Shown here: in pieces, positions 26,088 to 35,417 of the stretch
Layout of the letters: each line of letters opens with the position of its first letter
Numbering within the stretch: position 1 is the first letter of the stretch
DNA from: JAIVGV01 sp036389335
Lineage (GTDB): Bacteria; Acidobacteriota; Blastocatellia; Pyrinomonadales; Pyrinomonadaceae
Direction of reading: 5' to 3'
Length of the DNA: 64,000 bases
NCBI GenBank assembly: GCA_036389335.1
Contig: DASVQC010000035.1
Location: forward strand, 49,824-113,823
The notes under the pieces: model-generated
What the model saw: only the letters and a program-made list of their open reading frames with translations
The model's database searches: none
Told to the model about the DNA's origin: nothing
Position numbers and translations under genes: made by a program

Positions 26088-28655
26088 GTGAATAGACAGA
26101 GCGTCCACTACTTCTATTTGCGACTGATCCCCGCGCTCGGGGCGCTCGTCTTTCTCACCTGCCTCCTCCGGCTCGACACCGCCCAGATCGACGTTCGGTT
26201 TCTGGTTTTGGCGGCGGTGACGCTCGGTTTCGGCTCCCGCCTCGGGATCGAGTTTTCAAAACACCGGGTTCAGATCACCGTCTCCGACAGCTTCATCTTC
26301 CTCACCCTGCTGCTCTACGGCACGGAAGCCGCGGTTCTGCTGGCGGCGGCTGAAGCGTTCTGCTCCTCCTTCCGCTTCTCCAAACTCTGGCTGACGAGGC
26401 TGTTCAACGCGGGACTGCTCGCCATCTCCACCTTCATCACGGCCAGCGTCGTCGGCTACCTCTTCGGGCCGCCCGTCGAGTTGGGGAGAGGGTCGCTCTC
26501 CGGCAACCTCATCACGGCGCTCTGCGTCATCGCCTGCGTGCAGTTCTTAGTTAATTCCTGCATCCCCGCGATACGCCAGTCGCTGAAGCTCGACCAGCCC
26601 TTCTTTAAAATCTGGGCCACCCACTACCTCTGGACTTCGATCACCTACTTCGCCGGGGCTTCAGCCGCGGGGCTGACGGCGAGCCTCATCAGCGCGAGCG
26701 GCTTCTACGCCTTCATGACGATGATCCCGATCATCGCCATCATCTACTTCACCTACCAGACGTACCGCAAACAGTTGCAGGCCACGCTCGCGCAGGCCGA
26801 GCAGTCCGAGCGCCACGCCGAGGCGCAGCGCGCCGTCAGTCAGGCGCTCCGTGAGAGCGTCGAGGAGCAGAAGGTCATCAGTCAGGCCCTCCGGGAGAGC
26901 GAGGAGCACTTCCGCAGCGCCTTCGACTACGCGGCGGTCGGCATGGCCCTCGTCGGCACGGACGGGCGCTGGCTGAGCGTCAACCGCTCGCTCTGTAAAC
27001 TCGTCGGGTACTCCGAGGAGGAACTCCTCCGGACGAACTTCCAGTCCATCACGCACCCGGACGACCTCGGCGACAACCTCGCGGACCTCTACCAGATGCT
27101 CGAAGGCAAAATGGTCACGAGCACGCGGGAGAAGCGCTACATCCACAAGGCGGGGCACGTGGTGTGGGCGACGGTCAGCGCGTCGAGCGTCTTCGACGAG
27201 CACGAGAAGCCGATGCACTTCATCCTGCAGGCGCAGGACATCACCGAGCGCAAGCAGGCCGAGGAGCGGCTCCACCACGCGGCCTTCTACGACGCGCTGA
27301 CGGGCCTGCCCAACCGCGCGCTCTTCACCGATCACTTGGGGCTCGCCCTCAACCGCTCGGCGCAGCGCGGCGGCCACCTCTTCGCCGTGCTCTTCCTCGA
27401 CATCGACCGCTTCAAGAACGTCAACGACAGCCTCGGCCACGTGGTCGGAGACCAACTGCTGACGGCTGTGGCCGGGAGGCTGAAGTCTTGCGTCCGCCCG
27501 CAGGACACGGTGTCGCGCTTCGGCGGCGACGAGTTCGCCGTCCTCCTCAACGGCGTCCAGCACTCGGGCCACGCCCTCGCCGTCACGGAGCGCATCCTGC
27601 GGGAGGTGGAAGCGCCCTTCAAGCTGAGCGGCTACGACGTGTTCACGAGCGCGAGCATCGGCGTCGCGCTCTCCTCCATCGGCTACGAGGCCACCGAAGA
27701 GGTTCTGCGCGACGCCGACACCGCCATGTACCGCGCGAAGGAGCAGGGCAAGGGCCGGTACGAAGTCTTCGACAAGGTGATGCACGCCCGCGCCGTCTCG
27801 CGCCTGCGGCTGGAGAGCGACCTGCGACAGGCGCTGGAGCGCGGCGAGTTCGAGGTCTACTACCAGCCGATCATGAACCTGAAGGCCGACAGCCTCTCCG
27901 GCTTCGAGGCGCTGGTGCGCTGGCGTCACCCGGAGCGCGGCCTGATCTCGCCCGGCGAGTTCATCCCCGTCGCCGAAGACACCGAGCTGATCATCCCCAT
28001 CGGCGAGTGGGTGCTGTACGAGGCCTGCCGGCAGGTGCGCGAGTGGCAGTCGGCCTACCCTTCACCCGCGCCCCTCACGATCAGCGTCAACCTCTCGGGC
28101 AAACAGTTCAAGCAGCCCGATCTGGTCGGGCAGGTCAAACAAATCCTCTACCGGACGGGCCTCGACCCGAGCTGCCTGAGGCTGGAGATCACGGAGAGCA
28201 TGGTGATGGAGGACGCGGAGGCGGCCACGGCGATGCTGCGGCAGTTGCGCTCGCTCAACGTCCAGTTGAGCATCGACGACTTCGGCACGGGCTATTCTTC
28301 GCTCTCGTACCTGCACCGCTTCCCCGTCAACATCCTGAAGATCGACAGGTCTTTCGTCGGGCGCATGTCGATGGACGAGGAGAGCATGGGGATCGTCGAG
28401 ACCGTCATCACCCTCGCCTCCAAGCTGAAGATGGACGTGGTGGCCGAAGGGATCGAGACCGAGGAGCAGTGGCAGAAGCTCAAGGCGCTGCGCTGCGACT
28501 ACGGGCAGGGCTTCCTCTTCTCCAAGCCCGTCCCGGCGGAGGCCGCGGCCACGCTGGCGGGTGAGGCTTGGCGGCAGCACTCGAAGCCCGGCTTCGAAGC
28601 CGGGCTGCCCCGTCAGGACGAGGTCGAGTTATTGAACGGCGCGTACTCCATGTAG
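26088..28655 (+). CDS. Membrane-anchored PAS-GGDEF-EAL cyclic-di-GMP enzyme
   Basis: 855 aa from a GTG at 26088, directly before the first membrane helix. About six hydrophobic segments (~10-215) form a membrane sensor, followed by a helical linker (~215-265), a PAS domain (~265-385) ending DITERKQAEERL, and a GGDEF domain with an intact GGDEF at residues 479-483. An inhibitory RxxD site (RPQD) lies five residues before it. The EAL domain has EAL at 607 and DDFGTGYSSLSYL. Both domains look catalytically intact, so the protein could make and degrade cyclic di-GMP; which activity dominates cannot be told. Confidence 0.93.
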   Translation: MNRQSVHYFYLRLIPALGALVFLTCLLRLDTAQIDVRFLVLAAVTLGFGSRLGIEFSKHRVQITVSDSFIFLTLLLYGTEAAVLLAAAEAFCSSFRFSKLWLTRLFNAGLLAISTFITASVVGYLFGPPVELGRGSLSGNLITALCVIACVQFLVNSCIPAIRQSLKLDQPFFKIWATHYLWTSITYFAGASAAGLTASLISASGFYAFMTMIPIIAIIYFTYQTYRKQLQATLAQAEQSERHAEAQRAVSQALRESVEEQKVISQALRESEEHFRSAFDYAAVGMALVGTDGRWLSVNRSLCKLVGYSEEELLRTNFQSITHPDDLGDNLADLYQMLEGKMVTSTREKRYIHKAGHVVWATVSASSVFDEHEKPMHFILQAQDITERKQAEERLHHAAFYDALTGLPNRALFTDHLGLALNRSAQRGGHLFAVLFLDIDRFKNVNDSLGHVVGDQLLTAVAGRLKSCVRPQDTVSRFGGDEFAVLLNGVQHSGHALAVTERILREVEAPFKLSGYDVFTSASIGVALSSIGYEATEEVLRDADTAMYRAKEQGKGRYEVFDKVMHARAVSRLRLESDLRQALERGEFEVYYQPIMNLKADSLSGFEALVRWRHPERGLISPGEFIPVAEDTELIIPIGEWVLYEACRQVREWQSAYPSPAPLTISVNLSGKQFKQPDLVGQVKQILYRTGLDPSCLRLEITESMVMEDAEAATAMLRQLRSLNVQLSIDDFGTGYSSLSYLHRFPVNILKIDRSFVGRMSMDEESMGIVETVITLASKLKMDVVAEGIETEEQWQKLKALRCDYGQGFLFSKPVPAEAAATLAGEAWRQHSKPGFEAGLPRQDEVELLNGAYSM

Positions 28656-28685
28656 CGCGCCCGGCAAGAGGCAGACGCGATAATC

Positions 28686-28788
28686 AGGGCTCGCCGCAGA
28701 GGCGCGGAGGGGGCGCGGAGAGAATCCTTCAACTCTCCGCGCCCCCCCCCTTGCGTAAACTCCGCGCCTCTGCGGTGAACCTCCCTCA
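28686..28788. repeat. Dispersed palindromic repeat, 'caccacggag' family (variant)
   Basis: CTCGCCGCAGAGGCGCGGAG pairs with the inverse CTCCGCGCCTCTGCGGTGAA at the far end; a GGGGCGCGGAGAG / CTCTCCGCGCCCC pair lies inside. It sits between converging GGDEF-EAL and msrA genes. Confidence 0.75.
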
Positions 28789-28852
28789 CGCCGCACTCAA
28801 GATCGAACCGAGCCATCGCCCCGACCGACGTCGGGAGGCGCGCGGCGAGCCG

Positions 28853-29527
28853 CTACCTTGAGACGTACAACTGCGGGAACTGCTTGCGGAGGTTCCTCAG
28901 CTTCGGCAGATCGTTGACGACGATGTAAGGCTCGTCGGGGTGAAGCGCCAGATAGTCCTGATGGTAAGACTCCGCCGGGTGGAAGGAGTCGAGCGCGGAG
29001 ACCTGCGTGACGACGGGCCGACCGAAGACGTTGGCGCGGTTGAGCTGCTCGACGTAGCTCTCGGCGATGCGCCGCTGCTCTTGGCTCGCGTAAAAGATGG
29101 CGGAGCGGTATTGCGTGCCGGTGTCCGGCCCCTGCCGGTTCAGCTCGGTCGGGTCGTGCGCGACCGCGAAGAACACTTTGAGCAGTTGCCCGTAAGTTAT
29201 CTGTGAAGGATCGTAGCTGATCCGCACCGACTCGGCGTGCCCCGTCGTGCCCGAACTCACGGCCTCGTAACGCGCGGGCTTCGCGCCGCCGCCCGCGTAA
29301 CCGGACGTGACCGACTTGACCCCCTTCACGTGCTCGAACACCGCCTCGACGCCCCAGAAGCACCCGCCCGCAAGCACGGCTGTCTGCTCGCCCTTCGCCG
29401 CGGCGAGCGGCGCGTCCACCACCGGGTCGGGCACCGCGACGGCGTCGGCGCTGGCCGCGCCCGCGCCGCGAAGCAACGCGCAGCCGACGAGCAAGAGTGC
29501 GAAAACTATCGACAGAGACTTGAGCAT
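28853..29527 (-). CDS. msrA: Peptide methionine sulfoxide reductase A, probable lipoprotein
   Basis: 224 aa from the ATG at 29527, which has GGAGG 8 nt upstream; the longer frame is rejected. The N-terminus MLKSLSIVFALLLVGC has a lipobox with Cys16, so the enzyme is probably membrane-attached outside the cytoplasm. The catalytic motif GGCFWG (Cys56) is followed by EAVFEHVKGVKSVTSGYAGG and later SYDPSQITYGQLL, all hallmarks of MsrA, which reduces methionine-S-sulfoxide in oxidised proteins. No MsrB domain is fused and none is encoded nearby. Confidence 0.95.
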   Translation of the reverse strand: MLKSLSIVFALLLVGCALLRGAGAASADAVAVPDPVVDAPLAAAKGEQTAVLAGGCFWGVEAVFEHVKGVKSVTSGYAGGGAKPARYEAVSSGTTGHAESVRISYDPSQITYGQLLKVFFAVAHDPTELNRQGPDTGTQYRSAIFYASQEQRRIAESYVEQLNRANVFGRPVVTQVSALDSFHPAESYHQDYLALHPDEPYIVVNDLPKLRNLRKQFPQLYVSR

Positions 29528-29713
29528 GCCTACCACCTCCCCGGGGCGTCGTCCGCGCCCCTCAGGCCGCGAGGCCAAAACCGGCCAACAAAATAGCACG
29601 TCAATAAGATGCGCGCCCGCGGGTTTTCGCGCCCCCGAATTCCCACACTTTACGCGCGCCGACCCCCGCGCGGTTTCGCCCCGCCGCCGGGTCGGGGCGA
29701 ACAACGTCCTCGT

Positions 29714-31357
29714 TCAGCCGCCGCGGCGCTTGTCCCGTTTCGAGAAATTCTCGGCGATCAAATGGGTGACGACCGGCGCGTGGTCGCCGGAGTGGAAGGA
29801 GCGCGCGAGGTCTTGCGCGGCGCGATCCTCGTTGGTGTGTCGCGCGTGCTGGCGCATGTGCTCGGCCCACGACTCGACCAGAAAGGTCTCGACGTAATGG
29901 CCCGGTCGCGCGGGGTCTGCGAACAGGCCCCAGCGCGTCGCGCCGTCGCGCCGCACGATCCGCTTAACCTCGCGCATCGCCGCCACGAACTTCTCGGCGT
30001 CGCGCGGCTCGATCTGGTAATCGACGGTGACGAGCACGGGGCCGTCTTCGGGGCCGGGCTCGTTGATCAGGATCGGGTCTGACCAGTGGAGCGAGGGTTC
30101 GAGATCGAGTTCCGCCCCGGCGCGCAGGGGGAAGAGGTAAGCCGCCGCGTTACCCAGAACCAGCGCCGCCGCCGCGCACAGCAGCGCGTCGGAGACGCCG
30201 ATGCGGGTGGCGACCGTGCCCCAGAAGGCGCTCCCCAGCGCCATCCCGCCGAAGAAGACGAGCAGGTAGATCGCCAGCACGCGCGCGCGCACCCACGCCG
30301 GGACGAGCGCCTGCACGCTGACGTTGAGGCTCGACATCAACGTCATCCACGCGACGCCGCCGAGGATCATCGCCCCGCAGAGCAGCGGGAAGCTGCGAAC
30401 GACGGCCAGCGTGGCCGTCGTCGCCGCGAAGACGAGCGTGCCGCAGACGGTCATGACGTTGATCGAAACCGCGCGCCGCAACGCGGGCAGGACGAAGGCG
30501 GCGAGTATCGCGCCCGCGCCCAGGCCCCCCAGCAGCACGCCGTAGCTGAACGCGCCGAGCCCCAACTGCCGCCTCGCCACCAGCGGCATCATCGCCCACA
30601 GCGCGCTCGCGCAACTGACGAAGACCCCGGTTCGCACGAGCACCGCGCGCAGGCCGGGGTCGTGGCGCACGTAGCGCACGCCCGCGCGCATCGCGCCCAC
30701 CACGCGCTCCGTCGGCGAGACGCTCTCTTCCGGCTCGCGCCGCCAGCGGTAGAGGACGAAGAGCACGCCGACGAACGACACCGAGTTCAGCATGAAGACC
30801 GCCCACGAGCCGACGGCGGCGACGACGAACCCCCCGAGCGCCGGCCCCACGGCGCGCGCGATGTTAAAGGCGACGCTGTTGAGCGAGACGGCGGCGGGCA
30901 GATCGGCGCGCGGCACCAGCTCCGGGACAATCGCCTGCCACGCCGGGGCGTTCAGGGCGGAGCCGAGCCCGAGCGAGAAGATGAGGAGCAGCAGGACGAG
31001 CGGCGTCGTGAGCCCGAAGAGCGTCAGCAGCCCGAGGGCCACGGCTGAGACGAGCATCCACGCCTGCGTGTAGAGGAGCAGGCGGCGGCGGTCGACGATG
31101 TCGGCGAGCGCGCCCGCGGGCAGCGCGAGCAGGAAGAGCGGGGCGTTCTCCGCCGTCTGCATCAGGCCGACCATCAGGGGCGAAGGGGCGAGCGAGGTCA
31201 TCAGCCAGTCGGCCCCGACGTTGTGCATCCACGTCCCGATGTTGGACGCGACGGCGGCGAGCCACAGCGAGCGGAAGAGCGTTTGCGACAGCGGGCTCCA
31301 CGCCGACGCCTCCCTCGCCCCCGGCTGATCCGCAGCTCTCTCTTCCGCGCTCGACAT
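29714..31357 (-). CDS. MFS transporter (MFS_3/EntS-like) with C-terminal dimeric alpha/beta-barrel domain
   Basis: 547 aa from the ATG at 31357. About 12 membrane helices cover ~20-420, with the MFS loop LPAGALADIVDRRRLLLYTQ between helices 2 and 3. The last ~110 residues (VLVTVDYQIEPRDAEKFVAAMREV ... HYVETFLVESWAEHMRQHAR) resemble the antibiotic-monooxygenase/NIPSNAP-like fold usually found in this MFS_3 'secretion effector' group. Probably a drug or siderophore exporter. It lies 44 nt downstream of the Old Yellow Enzyme gene in the same direction. Confidence 0.85.
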   Translation of the reverse strand: MSSAEERAADQPGAREASAWSPLSQTLFRSLWLAAVASNIGTWMHNVGADWLMTSLAPSPLMVGLMQTAENAPLFLLALPAGALADIVDRRRLLLYTQAWMLVSAVALGLLTLFGLTTPLVLLLLIFSLGLGSALNAPAWQAIVPELVPRADLPAAVSLNSVAFNIARAVGPALGGFVVAAVGSWAVFMLNSVSFVGVLFVLYRWRREPEESVSPTERVVGAMRAGVRYVRHDPGLRAVLVRTGVFVSCASALWAMMPLVARRQLGLGAFSYGVLLGGLGAGAILAAFVLPALRRAVSINVMTVCGTLVFAATTATLAVVRSFPLLCGAMILGGVAWMTLMSSLNVSVQALVPAWVRARVLAIYLLVFFGGMALGSAFWGTVATRIGVSDALLCAAAALVLGNAAAYLFPLRAGAELDLEPSLHWSDPILINEPGPEDGPVLVTVDYQIEPRDAEKFVAAMREVKRIVRRDGATRWGLFADPARPGHYVETFLVESWAEHMRQHARHTNEDRAAQDLARSFHSGDHAPVVTHLIAENFSKRDKRRGG

Positions 31358-31401
31358 CGAAAATTCTCGACGGCGTCTTGACTGTTTTCGCGAGACGGCC
31401 C

Positions 31402-32460
31402 TTACGCACGCCCGTACTGCACGGGGGCCGGCGCGTCGACGCCGAGAGCCTTCGCCGCGTGGAGCGCCCAGTAAGGATCGCGCAGCATCGCGCGCGCGAG
31501 GAAGACCGCGTCGGCCTCTCCGTCCGAGATGATCTGTTCCGCCTGTTGCGCTTCGGTGATCATGCCGACCGCGCCCGTGGCGATGCCCGCTTCCTTGCGG
31601 ACGGCGGCGGCGAAAGGCGTCTGGTAGCCGGGCGCGACGGGAATCTTCACGCCGGGCACGAGGCCGCCGCTCGAACAGTCGATCAGATCGACTCCGATCT
31701 CTTTGAGCCGCCGCGAGAACTGAATCGACTGCGGCAAGTCCCACCCGCCCTCCGCCCAGTCGGTCGCCGAGATGCGGACGAACAACGGCAGCGCAGGCGG
31801 GCACGCCGCGCGCACCGCTTCCGCCACGCGCAGCGGGAACCGCGCGCGCGCTTCGAAGCCCCCGCCGTAGTCGTCCCGCCGACGGTTCGAGAGCGGCGAG
31901 AGGAATTCGTGCAGCAGGTAGCCGTGCGCCATGTGAATCTCGATCACTTCAAAGCCCGCCGCGAGACTGCGCCGCGCGGCGTCCTCGAACTGCCGGACGA
32001 CCGCTTCGATGTCGTCCGCGCTCATCTCGCGCGGGACGAGGTGGCCCTCCGCGAAAGGCACGGCGCTCGGCGCTAAGGGTTGCCACCCGCCCTCCGACTC
32101 CGCGAGCGGTTTGCCGCCGCGCCACGGCACGTCGGTCGAGGCTTTGCGCCCGGCGTGCGCGAGTTGAATCCCCGCCACGGCACCCTGCGATTTGATGAAG
32201 GAGGCGACCGGGCGGAACGCCCTCGCGTGCTCGTCAGACCAGATGCCCGTGTCGCCGGGCGAGATTCTCCCTTCGGGCGAGACGCCGGTGGCTTCCGCCA
32301 TGACGAGCCCCGCGCCGCCCACCGCGCGGCTGCCGAGGTGAACCAGGTGCCACTCGTTCGGCAGCCCTTCGCGGCTCGAATACTGGCACATCGGCGAGAC
32401 GAAGACCCGGTTCCTGAACTCGACGCCCCTCAGTTTGAGAGTTGAAAAGAGATCGCTCAT
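31402..32460 (-). CDS. Old Yellow Enzyme family NADPH dehydrogenase, YqjM/NamA type
   Basis: 352 aa FMN-dependent ene-reductase. The N-terminus FRNRVFVSPMCQYSS carries the Cys typical of the YqjM-like ('thermophilic-like') class. HLVHLGSRAVGGAGLVMAEATGVSPEGR and GIQLAHAGRKAS supply FMN and substrate contacts, IHMAHGYLLHEFLSPLSNRR is the barrel centre, and the C-terminus has GMITEAQQAEQIISDGEADAV. It likely reduces activated C=C bonds of electrophiles using NADPH. Two MFS exporters flank it in the same orientation, which suggests a xenobiotic-handling group. Confidence 0.93.
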   Translation of the reverse strand: MSDLFSTLKLRGVEFRNRVFVSPMCQYSSREGLPNEWHLVHLGSRAVGGAGLVMAEATGVSPEGRISPGDTGIWSDEHARAFRPVASFIKSQGAVAGIQLAHAGRKASTDVPWRGGKPLAESEGGWQPLAPSAVPFAEGHLVPREMSADDIEAVVRQFEDAARRSLAAGFEVIEIHMAHGYLLHEFLSPLSNRRRDDYGGGFEARARFPLRVAEAVRAACPPALPLFVRISATDWAEGGWDLPQSIQFSRRLKEIGVDLIDCSSGGLVPGVKIPVAPGYQTPFAAAVRKEAGIATGAVGMITEAQQAEQIISDGEADAVFLARAMLRDPYWALHAAKALGVDAPAPVQYGRA

Positions 32461-32518
32461 GACATCACTCCCCCCTTGTTCTTAAAGACCGTCCCGCGAA
32501 GCGTGTCGCGCGGCGCGC

Positions 32519-33901
32519 TCACTTCGACGTCAGCGCCGTCGCCACCCCGCAGGCGGCCACCGCCGCGGCGACGAAGAGGCTCGCCTGCGCGCCGCGGACG
32601 ACGGCTTCCGCCGCGCCCGAGTGTGCGATGACGGTCGTGAAGACCGCGCCCGCCAGCCCGACGCCCAAGACCATGCCGACGTTGCGCGACGTGGCGAGGA
32701 TCCCGGCGGCGATGCCCTGCCGCTGGCGCGGCGCGGCCCCCATCAGCGCGCTGTTGTTGGGCGAGACGAAGAGCCCGATGCCGAGCCCGACGACGCCTAG
32801 CGCGCCCGCGATGGGCGCGAGCGAAGCCGAGCCCGCGGCGACGCCGAGCAGGACGAGCCCCGCCGCCAGCACGAGCATCCCCAGCGCCGCCAGCGTGCGC
32901 GACCCTATCCGATCCGAGAGCGTGCCGCTGAACGGCGTCACCAGCGCGACGACGATGGGCTGCGCCGTCATCAGGAGCCCCGCCTTCTGCGTGTCGAGCC
33001 CGCGCGCTTGGATGAGCAGGAACGGGACGACGAAGAGCACGCTGTAGAGGCAGATGTAGTTGAGCAGCGCGGTCACGGTCGAGGCCGTCAGCACGCGGCT
33101 GCGGAAGAGCGTGAGATCGAGCATCGGGTTCTCGCGCCCGCGCTCGACGAAGAAGAAGAGCGCGAGCAGCGCGGAGGCTGTGGCCAAGAGCACGACCGTT
33201 CGCGCCGAGCCCCAGCCCCACGCGTGGCCCCGGTTGAGCGCGACGAGCAGCGCGACGAGCCCCGAGGTGAAGAGCCCCGCGCCCGCGAAGTCGAACGGCT
33301 CGACGTCGCCTTCCGGTCGGTCGTCCTCGATGACGCGCAGGGCGAGCGCGACGGCGAGGACGCCGAGCGGGACGTTGATGTAGAAGATCGAGCGCCAGCC
33401 GAGGGCCCCGGCCAGCCAGCCGCCGAGCGAAGGGCCGGTCATCAGGCCGAGGTAGGTGAACGTCACCTGCGCGCCGAGCACGCGCCCGCGCTGCGCCGCC
33501 GGGAAACTCTTCGTCAGGATGGCGGGCGAGTTCGCGTAGAGCATCGACGCGCCGACCGCCTGCACGCCGCGCATCCCGACCAGCACCTCCACGCTCGACG
33601 CCAAGCCGCAGAGCGCCGAGCCGAGCACGAAGAGCAGGAAGCCCGCGACGTAGATCCGCTTGTGGCCGTAGAGGTCGCCCGCGCGCCCGACGCCGAGCAG
33701 CAGGGCGCTGACGACGAGCAGGTAGACCGTCATCACCCACTCGACCCCGGCGACGCTCGTGCGCAGCTCGTTGCGCAGCAGCGGCAGCACGGTGTTGACG
33801 ACGCTGCCGTCGAGCGCCGACATGAAGGTGCCGACCCCGATGGGGAGCAGGATCAGCCAGCGGTTGAGCGCGGGCGGCGTTGGCGGCGCGTCGGTCTTCA
33901 C
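32519..33901 (-). CDS. MFS transporter, DHA2 (EmrB/QacA) drug-export type
   Basis: 460 aa with about 14 predicted membrane helices, the DHA2 number. The N-terminal FMSALDGSVVNTVLPLL is the DHA2 motif D1 region, and GRAGDLYGHKRIYVAG is the MFS loop 2-3 motif. GALGWRSIFYINVPLGVLAVAL is very typical of EmrB/QacA exporters. Substrate unknown. It starts 59 nt upstream of the Old Yellow Enzyme gene, same strand. A 15-bp hairpin lies immediately upstream of its start. Confidence 0.9.
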   Translation of the reverse strand: MKTDAPPTPPALNRWLILLPIGVGTFMSALDGSVVNTVLPLLRNELRTSVAGVEWVMTVYLLVVSALLLGVGRAGDLYGHKRIYVAGFLLFVLGSALCGLASSVEVLVGMRGVQAVGASMLYANSPAILTKSFPAAQRGRVLGAQVTFTYLGLMTGPSLGGWLAGALGWRSIFYINVPLGVLAVALALRVIEDDRPEGDVEPFDFAGAGLFTSGLVALLVALNRGHAWGWGSARTVVLLATASALLALFFFVERGRENPMLDLTLFRSRVLTASTVTALLNYICLYSVLFVVPFLLIQARGLDTQKAGLLMTAQPIVVALVTPFSGTLSDRIGSRTLAALGMLVLAAGLVLLGVAAGSASLAPIAGALGVVGLGIGLFVSPNNSALMGAAPRQRQGIAAGILATSRNVGMVLGVGLAGAVFTTVIAHSGAAEAVVRGAQASLFVAAAVAACGVATALTSK

Positions 33902-33919
33902 TTCCGGATCGTGATCTGT

Positions 33920-33961
33920 CCCGCTCCGGCGGGGTGGTCGGAGCCGCCCCGCCGGAGCGGG
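33920..33961. other. 15-bp hairpin in the leader of the DHA2 transporter gene
   Basis: Perfect 15-bp arms CCCGCTCCGGCGGGG (33920-33934) and its complement (33947-33961) with a 12-nt loop, 19 nt upstream of the start codon. It could be a regulator binding site or an RNA leader structure. Confidence 0.55.
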
Positions 33962-34111
33962 CGCGTGTGATGTGAATGTCCGCCCCCTGTCGAGATGCGC
34001 GGCGGACGCACGACGCCCGACGAGGGCGCACGATTAAAGCCTGTCGCGAAAGGGATGCGACGAAGAGTAATGACTGTGAGCGCCCGCCGTCAACCGCCGG
34101 GCGATTCTGAC

Positions 34112-34153
34112 GACGCCGGCCCGACTCGTCCGTAGACGAGTCGGGCCGGCGTC
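34112..34153 (-). terminator. Perfect 19-bp hairpin after the membrane protein gene
   Basis: Arms 34112-34130 and 34135-34153 are exact complements with a CGTA loop. It lies 54 nt past the stop of the minus-strand membrane protein. No U-run follows on either strand, so it is a strong RNA structure and a terminator only by position. Confidence 0.5.
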
Positions 34154-34206
34154 CGCGCGCGGATCGCGACGCGGGGGGAAATTGGCGCGGGAGCCCGCGC
34201 GGGTCG

Positions 34207-34926
34207 TTACGGGGCCAGCCACCCGACGAAGCGGAGCCAGACTTCCGAGTCGGCGAGGACGATCCGCAGCGGGTGCGCCGCGACGAGGAGCAGGACGCCG
34301 TAGGCGAAGACCCGGTTGAGCCGTCGGTGCTTCGCCGTGTGCCACCCCAGACAGGCGAGCGCGGCCAGTATGGGGAGGCCGAACGCGAAGTGGATCACGT
34401 ACTGCGGGGGCACGAAAGCGATCCGGAAGAGCGCCGCGGGCGTGAAGTTGATCGCCGTCATCAACATCAGGGCCTTGTGCTCCGCCGGGCGCTTCCGGTA
34501 ATAGACCGCCCCGGCGAAGAAGACGACGAACAGGGACATGTCGAGCGTGGGCAGCAGGAAGAACGAGTGCGGGTTTTGCCCCGGGGGCGCGGAGTGGCGG
34601 ACGAGCTGCGCGTCGTAGGCGGTCGCGAGCCCGACGACGACGACCACCGCCGCCAGCGCGACGCCCGCCATCCCCATCGTCATGTGCAACCGGACGTTCT
34701 TCGAGCGGATGAGCGCGATCTGCGTCGTGAAGTAGGCGACCCACAGCGTCATCACCGCGCCGTGGGCGTGCACGAGCGCGTTCGCCACCGGCCTCACGTC
34801 GAAGAACGCGCTGAAGTAATAAGACTTGAAGTAGCCGGCGAGGACGACGAGCGGGAACAGGATCGCCGCGGCGAGGAACAGGCCCCGGTCGGACGGGCGA
34901 CGTAGTTGGTTAGCGTTAACGGCCAT
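34207..34926 (-). CDS. Seven-to-eight-helix membrane protein with conserved-type histidines (DUF2306/DUF420-like)
   Basis: 239 aa from the ATG at 34926, which has AGGAGG 6 nt upstream; the in-frame start at 34989 lacks one. Hydrophobic helices span almost the whole length. NALVHAHGAVMTLWVAYFTTQIALI and NVRLHMTMGMAG place histidines at helix ends, as in predicted haem-binding DUF2306/cytochrome b561-like membrane proteins. Function unknown; haem binding is inference. It is divergent from the tautomerase gene. Confidence 0.7.
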   Translation of the reverse strand: MAVNANQLRRPSDRGLFLAAAILFPLVVLAGYFKSYYFSAFFDVRPVANALVHAHGAVMTLWVAYFTTQIALIRSKNVRLHMTMGMAGVALAAVVVVVGLATAYDAQLVRHSAPPGQNPHSFFLLPTLDMSLFVVFFAGAVYYRKRPAEHKALMLMTAINFTPAALFRIAFVPPQYVIHFAFGLPILAALACLGWHTAKHRRLNRVFAYGVLLLVAAHPLRIVLADSEVWLRFVGWLAP

Positions 34927-35114
34927 AAACCACCTCCTGCTCGTAACGCGCAAGATCGGGGTGAATGGGATCAGTCTCGGTCGGGCCACTCAAATCCGGG
35001 TGGCGAAAATTTCTCGCCGCGCGTGATCCCTCCCGGCGCGTTTCCTCGCGTTAAGAGACGCGCACACCGAATAACCTCGTCGTGCAGGTGCAATCAGGCA
35101 AAGGAGGTAGGGTC

Positions 35115-35342
35115 ATGCCACTCATCAACGTGAAGGTCATAGAAGGGGTCTTTTCGGGCACCCAGAAGAAGGAGATTGTCGAAAAGCTCACGGACACCAT
35201 GGTCGGCATCGAAGGCGAGAACATGCGGCAGGTGACGTGGGTCGTCGTCGAAGAGGTCAAGAGCGGGGACTGGGGAATCGGCGGCCAACCGCTGACGACG
35301 GAGGCGGTCATCGAGTTGGCCTCCGGCCAACCCGTCGCCTAA
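35115..35342 (+). CDS. 4-oxalocrotonate tautomerase-family protein
   Basis: 75 aa from the ATG at 35115, with GGAGG 9 nt upstream; a longer in-frame start at 35082 is rejected because the family needs Pro directly after Met. Pro2 (catalytic Pro1 after Met removal) begins PLINVKVIEG. A helix KKEIVEKLTDTMV and the C-terminal GDWGIGGQPLTTE match the small 4-OT subunit, which forms hexamers and tautomerises 2-hydroxymuconate-like dienols or other substrates. It stands alone and has its own terminator. Confidence 0.92.
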   Translation: MPLINVKVIEGVFSGTQKKEIVEKLTDTMVGIEGENMRQVTWVVVEEVKSGDWGIGGQPLTTEAVIELASGQPVA

Positions 35343-35377
35343 CGCGGAGGGCCGGAAACAATCAGTCCTGAAAGACG

Positions 35378-35408
35378 GAGCGGGGAGCTTCCGGGCAGCT
35401 CCCCGCTC
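35378..35408 (+). terminator. Rho-independent terminator of the tautomerase gene
   Basis: A 12-bp perfect stem (35378-35389 with 35397-35408), 7-nt loop, followed by gtcttgttatta. It begins 36 nt after the tautomerase stop and 9 nt before the converging glycosylase stop, so it may serve both. Confidence 0.8.
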
Positions 35409-35417
35409 GTCTTGTTA

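Larger units (their letters stand above)
33902..34206. other. Non-coding gap with two strong hairpins
   Basis: No gene seen. The gap holds the hairpins at 33920-33961 and 34112-34153 described separately. The first is in the leader of the DHA2 gene, the second about 50 nt past the end of the next minus-strand gene. Confidence 0.6.

Noticed and set aside
29528..29704. Longer N-terminus for MsrA
   Set aside because: The ATG at 29527 has GGAGG and begins a clear lipoprotein signal; the extension is Arg/Gly-rich without such a site.
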